Part shown: in pieces, positions 6,120 through 11,100 of the stretch
Layout: each line of letters opens with the position of its first letter
Numbering within the stretch: the first letter of the stretch is position 1
Assembly (NCBI GenBank): GCA_003455595.1
Contig: DMQT01000078.1
Coordinates: 1 to 11,100, forward strand
DNA length: 11,100 nucleotides
Direction: 5' to 3'
DNA from: Betaproteobacteria bacterium
GTDB taxonomy: Bacteria; Pseudomonadota; Gammaproteobacteria; Burkholderiales; Sulfuriferulaceae
Notes under the pieces: generated by a model
Database searches by the model: none
What the model was told of the DNA's origin: nothing
The model's input: the letters and a program-made list of their open reading frames with translations, nothing else
Made by a program: the position numbers and the translations under genes

Positions 6120-7922
6120 TTATTGTCTTGCCAGAACAGGCCGCCCAAAGAAGTAGCCTTGCGCCCAGTCTATTTCCAGCTCGCAGAGAATATCAGCGGT
6201 ATCGGCATCTTCGACATACTCGGCGATCGTGATCAACTGCAGGTCTTTTGCGATATCGCTGATCCGTTTGACGATCTGCCTGATGCGCTTGTCTTTTACC
6301 TGTTGAATCAGGCTCCCTTCAATTTTCAGGAACGAAACAGGCAGGTCAGCCAGATACTGGAATGAAGAATAGCCGCTACCAAAATCATCAATAGCCAGGC
6401 GCATTCCAAAATCAAGGAAAGGTGCAAGCTTGGCTTTGACTGCATTGACATCACCGAGCAATTGTCTTTCCGTAATTTCCAGCACTATAGGTTTGGTGGG
6501 GCCCATATCCACCCCGCACAACATGCAGGCTGCCTGAGCTTCCGCAAATAACCCCTGGATCAAGTCCTGATGCAGCAGAAGGTCCGCTGAAATATTAACG
6601 AAATGCGCTATGGGTTGGCCGCCGCCAGCAATATTTGCCGCACAGTGGTTCATGGTCTGTTTAATGATTTGATAATCGACCAGGTGTGTCAGCTGTAACT
6701 CCATCGCCGCCGAAATGAAGTCGGTAGCCACAATGATATTTCCGGACTCATCGATTAATCTGGCCAGGGCTTCTTCAGCAACCGGCTTTCTGGTTTTCAG
6801 GTCCACGATCACCTGATAGGCCGGCACCAGCCGGTTGTTTTCTATGGCGGCGTTCAGTTTCGCCGCAATGGAATAAACCTCTCGCTTATCCTTGGCTGCC
6901 ACCACAAGATTTCGTCCGAATTTCTTGGCTTCATAAAGTGCGGCATCTGCTGCCTTTATCAAAAAGTCTGACGTATCGCCATCACGGGGATAACTGGCAA
7001 TCCCGATGCTTGCAGTCGTTCTGATTTTTTGAGTATTGAACTTAATTGAAAATTTCTCGATTGCATCCCTCAGCCGTTCAGCAATCATTAGCGCGCCATG
7101 CTCATCGGTGTCGGGCAGGATCGCCAGAAATTCCTCGCCGCCCCACCTGCTCAACCAGTCACTCGTGCGTAGTGTCTGCTTTGCGACCTCGCTGATTCCG
7201 AGCAAAATCCTGTCGCCGATATCATGACCATAATTGTCATTGAGCATCTTGAATCGATCCAGATCAAACAGGATCATGCTGAAAGGTTTTGCGGATCTCT
7301 TTGCGTACGCATACTCACGGTTGATCACCTCCTGTATTGCCCGCCGGTTAAGCAGGTTGGTCAAAGGATCAATCGAGGCCATTACCTCTAGCGAGACTTT
7401 CAAACGGGCTTGATCCAGAGCGACGGTAGCCAACTGGGCAAAAGCGATGAAAGGTTCCATCCCGATCTGTTCAAAGTAATCCTGCATATCAACGAAGATC
7501 ACGATCAGGCCCCTGAATGGATGATTCGGGTCGCCAATCGGCAAGGTCAGTCCTTCCTGTAAACCGTACCGAATCGCATTGTCACGCCAGATGCCGAAGC
7601 TTGAATCAGAATTGACTTGCACCAGTACAGGTTCATTACTTGCCAAGGAACGCCTGCCGGGACCTTTCATTGCTTCCTGAGAAAGATCGAGCACCAAATT
7701 CCGCGTGTATTCGGCAGCTCTTCCCACTGAATAGGACGGCCTGATCGTTTCGGAACCCGGGTTCCCCAAATACATCCATGCCAGACAAATATGCTTGGAT
7801 GACGCAACCAGGGCATCGCAGGCCGCCCGCAATACTTCATCGGGGGTATTGCCCTGAGCCAGGCTTTTGGTGGCGGTTAACAGCGCTTTATATATAAAGA
7901 GCTGCTCTTGAGTGAATTCCAT
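6120..7922 (-). CDS. GAF-GGDEF-EAL protein, bifunctional cyclic-di-GMP synthase/phosphodiesterase
   Basis: This 600-residue protein should make or break cyclic di-GMP. Residues about 10-175 look like a GAF sensor domain, without a signal peptide or membrane segment. The GGDEF domain (about 180-345) begins with DPLTNLLNRR and has FDLDRFKMLND and the active GGEEF at 261-265, with the inhibitory I-site RTSD at 252-255, five residues ahead. The EAL domain (about 355-600) keeps the metal and catalytic positions: EAL 384-386, N443, E482, D512-D513 in DDFGSGY, K533, E568 and QGYFF from 588. Two small deviations are KIE instead of KID at 533-535 and AEYVE instead of AEGVE. Both activities therefore look possible. 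The ATG at 7922 is preceded by AT-rich sequence without a Shine-Dalgarno. By hand count the line at 7261-7320 is 47% GC, against 67% for 901-960. Confidence 0.93.
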   Translation of the reverse strand: MEFTQEQLFIYKALLTATKSLAQGNTPDEVLRAACDALVASSKHICLAWMYLGNPGSETIRPSYSVGRAAEYTRNLVLDLSQEAMKGPGRRSLASNEPVLVQVNSDSSFGIWRDNAIRYGLQEGLTLPIGDPNHPFRGLIVIFVDMQDYFEQIGMEPFIAFAQLATVALDQARLKVSLEVMASIDPLTNLLNRRAIQEVINREYAYAKRSAKPFSMILFDLDRFKMLNDNYGHDIGDRILLGISEVAKQTLRTSDWLSRWGGEEFLAILPDTDEHGALMIAERLRDAIEKFSIKFNTQKIRTTASIGIASYPRDGDTSDFLIKAADAALYEAKKFGRNLVVAAKDKREVYSIAAKLNAAIENNRLVPAYQVIVDLKTRKPVAEEALARLIDESGNIIVATDFISAAMELQLTHLVDYQIIKQTMNHCAANIAGGGQPIAHFVNISADLLLHQDLIQGLFAEAQAACMLCGVDMGPTKPIVLEITERQLLGDVNAVKAKLAPFLDFGMRLAIDDFGSGYSSFQYLADLPVSFLKIEGSLIQQVKDKRIRQIVKRISDIAKDLQLITIAEYVEDADTADILCELEIDWAQGYFFGRPVLARQ

Positions 7923-8332
7923 TTTAATTTTGATGCCACGCTAGAGCTGATGATGATAGGGTACGAAAATAGGTGTGCTCGACAAGTACATCTCCGCAAC
8001 CTCCGTCTCAGTCTCGCCATTCTTGGGTCATAACCATTAGACAAAAATTTTGCGCCCCTGATTTTCACACAGGATTGCCGCTGTCAGACAATTCAAAATC
8101 CCAAATAATACCAACGGTCACCTTGCAGAACAGCCGCAAGAATCCAATATCCGCAGACCGTATTATTATGTTTATCGGCATGGCAACACAAAACTTCAGA
8201 CAAGGCCAAACGATTTCAAAAAAACAACTTATCACGCAAACTTATGCTCGTACGGAGGGTGTTTTGGCATTGCCAGGCACCGTGACTCTCAGTCTTATAT
8301 GGGATACCTATGCGGGTTGTTTAACCGTGGTT

Positions 8333-8362
8333 AGCGGCTGGTTTTAACTGGAATCAGCCGCT
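8333..8362 (+). repeat. Inverted repeat AGCGGCTG / CAGCCGCT able to form a long hairpin
   Basis: AGCGGCTG (8333-8340) and CAGCCGCT (8355-8362) are perfect reverse complements. On the plus strand the inner bases continue the stem with G-T pairs (GGTTT against GAAT), leaving a six-base loop, so plus-strand RNA would be more stable than minus-strand RNA. No T-run follows, so it is not a standard terminator. It may be part of a small RNA or a transcript end; this is open. Confidence 0.45.
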
Positions 8363-8481
8363 ACTCTGGTGTGGAATACATGCAGTCTTGAGCGGCGGCT
8401 TATGAGCACAACCCCGCCATTCACCTACTTTGCAAACCAGCCCATATGCAAATTTTTCGCGCCTCAGCCACGCCACAAATA

Positions 8482-8498
8482 AACCGCGCTGTACGGTT
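8482..8498 (-). terminator. Weak candidate terminator after the DUF4197 gene
   Basis: On the minus strand AACCG and CGGTT form a five-pair stem around seven bases, followed by TTTATTT-like sequence, 12 nt past the stop at 8510. A run of seven T residues directly after the stop codon has no stem before it. The signal is weak. Confidence 0.25.
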
Positions 8499-8509
8499 CC
8501 TTAAAAAAA

Positions 8510-9215
8510 CTATTTTGCCAGCGCGCCAAACACCGACTGCATCAGCCCGCTGCCGTATTTTTTCGCGATGCCTCCGGTATATTGCAGCGGGTTGCTGCGC
8601 AGGGCTTTTTCTTGCTCGGCAATGGTGGCGTACAAGCCGTCCAATGCTTTATTGGTGACGTAATCCTGGATATTGGCGTCTTGCTTTGATCAGGCCGAAC
8701 CCGGCGGCCTGCCCAGCCAGGCTGTTGTATTGCTGCGCCAGGCCGAGTTTTTGTGTGTAGCGCGTGACGATGGGCAGAAATTTCAGGCGCAATGCATCCT
8801 GTGAGTTCTGCCGAAAGTAGTTGGTGGCGGATTCGTCGCCACCGGTAAGGATGGTTTTGGCGTCCTGCACCGACATCTTTTTCACCGCATTCACCAGCAA
8901 GGTTTTAGCTTCCGGCACGGAGGCTTCTGCAGCGCGGTTCATGGCAATAACGAGCTCGTCGAATTTGTCGCCCTGCCCGACCATACGCGCCATTGATTCG
9001 ACACGTTTGAGATTTTCCGGCAACGGTATCCTGATCTGCGGGTTATCCAGAAAGCCATTAGGTTTGCCTAATTGCGCTACGGCTTTGATGGAACCTTGTT
9101 CCAGCGCGGTCTTCAAAGCCTGTGTTGCCTGACCGTCGGTAAACCCGTCCAGGGCACCAGCATGGGCGGCAAGGCTGATGACAAGTCCGACGAAAACCAT
9201 GACAATCCGGTGCAT
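8510..9215 (-). pseudogene. Exported DUF4197 family protein, frameshifted near its C-terminus
   Basis: The protein starts with a signal peptide (MHRIVMVFVGLVISLAAHA, probable cleavage after AHA) and continues with the DUF4197 pattern: ALKTALEQGSIKAVAQLG, GFLDNPQIRIPLPENLK, AMNRAAEASVPEAKTLLVNAVKKM in pieces, AKTILTGGDESATNYFR, FLPIVTRYTQKLGLAQQYN. The first frame then ends early at 8649 after a foreign tail. Another frame continues the family sequence (DANIQDYVTNKALDGLY..., then LRSNPLQYTGG and a final SVFGALAK) to TAG at 8510-8512. Removing one base of the AAA run at 8685-8687 (minus strand) joins them as LIKQDANIQDYV, giving 234 residues, the usual family length. The function of DUF4197 is not known; location is periplasmic. 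ATG 9213-9215 has GGAG 7 nt upstream. It is divergent from the TlpA-like gene at 9241. Confidence 0.8.
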
Positions 9216-9240
9216 ATATTTCTCCGAGTAAAAAAATGCG

Positions 9241-9753
9241 ATGAATGGCAAAAAATATTACAAGTTTTTCCTCATAGGCGTTATTGCAATCGGGCTGGTA
9301 GCCTTGCTGTTTGTCAGTCTGACGCAAAAAACGACCGCACCGGAGGTGACCTTTACCGATCTAAACGGAAAAAAAATCAGTATGCAAAGTCTGCGCGGCA
9401 AAATGGTGCTGGTCAACTTCTGGGCCACGTCGTGCCCCGGCTGTATCACCGAGATGCCGCTCATCGTTGAGACCTACAAACGGTATCACGCCAAAGGCTT
9501 TGAGGTGATTGCGGTGGCGATGGCATACGATCCGCCCAATTACGTGATGCGTTTCAATCAGGAACGCGCCTTGCCGTTCCCGGTCGCGCTGGATATCCAG
9601 GGCAACCTGGCGCGCCAATTTGATAACGTGCAACTCACGCCAACCTCCTTCCTGATAGACCAGAACGGCCATATCGTCGAGCAAACCATCGGCGAGCTCG
9701 ACTTCGTCAAGTTGCGCAAACAACTTGACCAGGCATTCATAAAACAAGGCTGA
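9241..9753 (+). CDS. Membrane-anchored TlpA-like thioredoxin-fold protein, CPGC active site
   Basis: This 170-residue protein has a short positive N-terminus and one membrane segment at about 9-27, then a periplasmic TlpA/ResA-type domain: VTFTDLNGKKISMQSLRGKMVLVNFW, active site CPGC at 65-68 (in WATSCPGC), EMP, and the cis-proline region QLTPTSFLID with P134. Such proteins reduce or pass on disulfides in the periplasm, for instance in cytochrome c maturation; the partner here is unknown. Serine replaces the usual tryptophan just before the motif. The ATG at 9241 lies only 25 nt from the divergent DUF4197 start. The stop is 2 nt before the DinB gene, so the two form an operon. Confidence 0.9.
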   Translation: MNGKKYYKFFLIGVIAIGLVALLFVSLTQKTTAPEVTFTDLNGKKISMQSLRGKMVLVNFWATSCPGCITEMPLIVETYKRYHAKGFEVIAVAMAYDPPNYVMRFNQERALPFPVALDIQGNLARQFDNVQLTPTSFLIDQNGHIVEQTIGELDFVKLRKQLDQAFIKQG

Positions 9754-9755
9754 TC

Positions 9756-10334
9756 ATGCACACTCCTTATTCGTGGAAAAGTTATTTTGTGGTGCTGTCG
9801 GACTACCAGCAATGGGCCAATGATCGTCTGTTTGCGGCGCTTGGCAGCCTCGACCCGGCCCAGCTGAGTAGCCCGCAAGGTCTGTTTTTTGGCAGTATTC
9901 ATCACACTACGGATCACATCATGCAAGTGGGTCGGCTATGGTGTGCCCGCCTGCGTGGCGAGCCTTACCAGGCTGATTTCAAGCGCATTCTGTATCCTGA
10001 CTGGAATCAGCTGATTGAAATGACGCAAAGCCAGAGCGCTGAATTGTCATTGTTGCTGGAAGCGCGCGATGAAGCGTTTTTTGACGAACGCCTGGCGTTC
10101 ACCTCATCCAATGGCCAAGCACGCGAAATGTGGGTGCGCGATGTGTTGACACACATGATGAACCACCAGACCCACCACCGCGGGCAGATTTCTGCGGCGA
10201 TCACACGCCTCGGTGGCGCGGCACCGGAGATGGATTATTTTTACTACAAGATCGAAATGGATGGCTACCTGCAAACCGTGCGCGCGGATCAATCCTTGAG
10301 CAACGGTTCGACCAGCCCTTCCAGCCTGGCGTAG
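9756..10334 (+). CDS. DinB-family metal-binding four-helix protein
   Basis: This 192-residue cytoplasmic protein matches the DinB/YfiT-like fold. The N-terminal helix YQQWANDRLFAAL is typical, a histidine pair lies at 49-50 (SIHHTTDH), and the hallmark NHQTHHRGQ lies at 136-144; H50, H137 and H141 probably bind a divalent metal. Some members are thiol-dependent transferases, others have no known role. The gene starts 2 nt after the TlpA-like stop, with AAGG about 7 nt before the ATG. Its last 46 nt (10289-10334) are antisense to the end of the next gene; the tail after about residue 176 (ADQSLSNGSTSPSSLA) is therefore of low complexity and looks like read-through rather than conserved domain. 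Confidence 0.9.
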   Translation: MHTPYSWKSYFVVLSDYQQWANDRLFAALGSLDPAQLSSPQGLFFGSIHHTTDHIMQVGRLWCARLRGEPYQADFKRILYPDWNQLIEMTQSQSAELSLLLEARDEAFFDERLAFTSSNGQAREMWVRDVLTHMMNHQTHHRGQISAAITRLGGAAPEMDYFYYKIEMDGYLQTVRADQSLSNGSTSPSSLA

Positions 10335-10831
10335 TACACCTGACCGCTGACCTTGTGGCGGATAACGCCTTTTTTATCCACAATAAACGACAGTGGCACC
10401 CGGTTTGCGCCGCCAAACGCTTGTTGCACTTCAGTCGTAGCGAGGGCGGCCGGGAAAGTATAGTGCGCCTTCTCCATGAACGCGGCCACCAGCGCCGGGT
10501 TATCCTCGATTGACAAGGCCAGGATTTCAAACCCGCGCGCGTGCCAGTCGCGGTAAAATGCCTGCATGTCTGGCATTTCATGGCGGCAATAGGGGCACCA
10601 GGTGGCCCAGAAATTCACCAGCACCACTTTGCCGCGCAATGATTCCATGGACACGACGCGACCGTCAGTGAGCATCACCTGCACATTCGGCACCGCACGC
10701 TGCTCGTCTGAAACCCAGGCGGGCGGACGAAACCACACGTAGATAATCAGCCCGAGCAACAGCAGCGTGACCGGGCCGGGAGTCATTTTTTTGAGCCAGC
10801 TTTTTGCCTTCGGACTAAGCGAACTTTTCAT
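10289..10831 (-). CDS. TlpA-family periplasmic thiol:disulfide oxidoreductase, CPYC active site
   Basis: From ATG 10829-10831 the protein has 180 residues. A positively charged N-terminus is followed by one membrane anchor at about 20-35 (GPVTLLLLGLIIYVWF), then a TlpA-type thioredoxin domain: LRGKVVLVNFWATWCPYC with cysteines 79 and 82, HEMP, GFEILALSIED, and cis-Pro 146 in RVPLSFIVD. It should act on disulfides in the periplasm. A GTG at 10840 would add three residues; neither start has a strong ribosome site. It is convergent with, and overlaps by 46 nt, the DinB gene, and is divergent from hemJ with at most 12 nt between starts, so its promoter must lie inside hemJ. Confidence 0.92.
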   Translation of the reverse strand: MKSSLSPKAKSWLKKMTPGPVTLLLLGLIIYVWFRPPAWVSDEQRAVPNVQVMLTDGRVVSMESLRGKVVLVNFWATWCPYCRHEMPDMQAFYRDWHARGFEILALSIEDNPALVAAFMEKAHYTFPAALATTEVQQAFGGANRVPLSFIVDKKGVIRHKVSGQVYYARLEGLVEPLLKD

Positions 10832-10843
10832 TTGGACCACAGC

Positions 10844-11100
10844 ATGTTGATTTTATGGATTAAAGCCTTACACATTATTTTCGTGGTCAGCTGGTTCGGC
10901 GGGCTGTTCTATTTGCCGCGCCTGTTTGTCAATCACGCCATGATCAGCGACAGCGCCACGTCCGAGCGATTCAAACTGATGGAACGCAAGCTTTATCGCT
11001 TCATGACGCCGCTGGGCATTCTTGCCCTGGTGTTCGGCATCTGGTTATGGCTGGGCTATGGTTACAACGGCACTTGGCTCAACATCAAACTCGGCCTGGT
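10844..11100 (+). CDS. hemJ: HemJ-type protoporphyrinogen IX oxidase, partial (C-terminus beyond the right edge)
   Basis: The frame is open from ATG 10844 to the edge, 85 codons. The translation starts MLILWIKALHIIFVVSWFGG and continues with LFYLPRLFVNHA, ERFKLMERKLYRFMTPLG and LVFGIWLWLGY, the characteristic start of HemJ (formerly annotated as a CopD-like membrane protein). HemJ converts protoporphyrinogen IX to protoporphyrin IX in the inner membrane in bacteria lacking HemG or HemY. Two membrane segments are seen (about 4-25 and 55-72), and the family-conserved histidine of the first segment, H10, is present. GGA about 7 nt upstream can serve as the ribosome site. Confidence 0.9.
   Translation, partial: MLILWIKALHIIFVVSWFGGLFYLPRLFVNHAMISDSATSERFKLMERKLYRFMTPLGILALVFGIWLWLGYGYNGTWLNIKLGL

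Larger units (their letters stand above)
7923..8509. other. 587-nt intergenic region without a recognised gene
   Basis: This stretch lies between the 5' end of the GGDEF-EAL gene and the 3' end of the DUF4197 gene. It is of moderate GC (50% by count in 8101-8160). Plus-strand 7973-8347 is open for 124 codons, but it starts without a ribosome site and has no recognisable domain or gene-like codon use. I see no tRNA, no cyclic-di-GMP riboswitch consensus and no transposase remnant. It should hold the promoter of the GGDEF-EAL gene near its left end; no consensus -35/-10 pair could be fixed. A hairpin at 8333-8362 is listed separately. Confidence 0.6.

Noticed and set aside
7923..8100. Possible cyclic-di-GMP riboswitch in front of the GGDEF-EAL gene
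   Set aside because: The conserved GEMM segments were looked for on the minus strand and are not present.
7973..8347. Plus-strand open frame of 124 codons in the gene-free stretch
   Set aside because: There is no Shine-Dalgarno, composition is irregular and no domain is visible; it cannot be supported as a gene, though it is the only candidate there.
1..11100. CRISPR arrays, tRNAs, rRNAs, insertion sequences, phage or defence genes
   Set aside because: No repeat-spacer pattern, RNA gene signature, transposase motif or known defence domain was seen on either strand.

Overview
The window looks like a chromosomal segment of a betaproteobacterium, probably within or near Nitrosomonadales (Gallionellaceae- or Sulfuricellaceae-like). 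This is an inference from the birA-coaX-SPOR cluster, a DUF4197 lipoprotein-like gene, a HemJ-type protoporphyrinogen oxidase, generally high GC and dense gene packing. There are no rRNAs, tRNAs, CRISPR arrays, insertion sequences or phage genes that I can see. Most of it is ordinary housekeeping and small redox genes; I found no clear new multi-gene system.

Layout. (1) 1-2829, minus strand: a PPOX-family flavoprotein, birA (biotin ligase/repressor), coaX (type III pantothenate kinase) and a membrane-anchored SPOR-domain protein that runs off the left edge. coaX overlaps birA by 4 nt (TTGA) and the SPOR gene overlaps coaX by 4 nt (ATGA), so these three are surely translationally linked. The PPOX gene lies 44 nt upstream of birA and may share the transcript. 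(2) 2861-3816, plus strand: a divergent low-molecular-weight phosphatase-like protein that lacks the catalytic arginine, then a stand-alone cyclic nucleotide-binding-domain protein, ending in a hairpin that probably terminates transcription from both sides. (3) 3850-5006, minus strand: a gene for an HPPD-like (4-hydroxyphenylpyruvate dioxygenase-like, VOC superfamily) protein that is broken by a single-base frameshift near 4743. Its upstream region (5007-5220) is AT-rich and full of perfect dyads. (4) 5221-5967, minus strand: a DJ-1/PfpI-superfamily protein of the Hsp31 type. (5) 6120-7922, minus strand: a GAF-GGDEF-EAL cyclic-di-GMP enzyme with both catalytic motifs apparently intact, of visibly lower GC than the left part of the window. 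It is followed by a 587-nt stretch without a gene. (6) 8510-9215, minus strand: an exported DUF4197 protein, also broken by a one-base frameshift. (7) 9241-10334, plus strand: a membrane-anchored TlpA-like thioredoxin and a DinB-family metal-binding protein, apparently an operon. (8) 10289-10831, minus strand: a second TlpA-like protein whose 3' end overlaps the DinB gene. (9) 10844 to the right edge, plus strand: hemJ.

How they work together: birA and coaX act on vitamin/cofactor metabolism (biotin attachment and repression; the first step of CoA synthesis). The TlpA proteins and HemJ act at the cytoplasmic membrane in thiol redox and haem formation. The GGDEF-EAL protein and the CNBD protein are signalling proteins with no obvious partner here. 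The features most worth checking are the two frameshifts (real pseudogenes or assembly errors), the arginine-less phosphatase-like protein, and the dyad-rich region in front of the HPPD-like gene.
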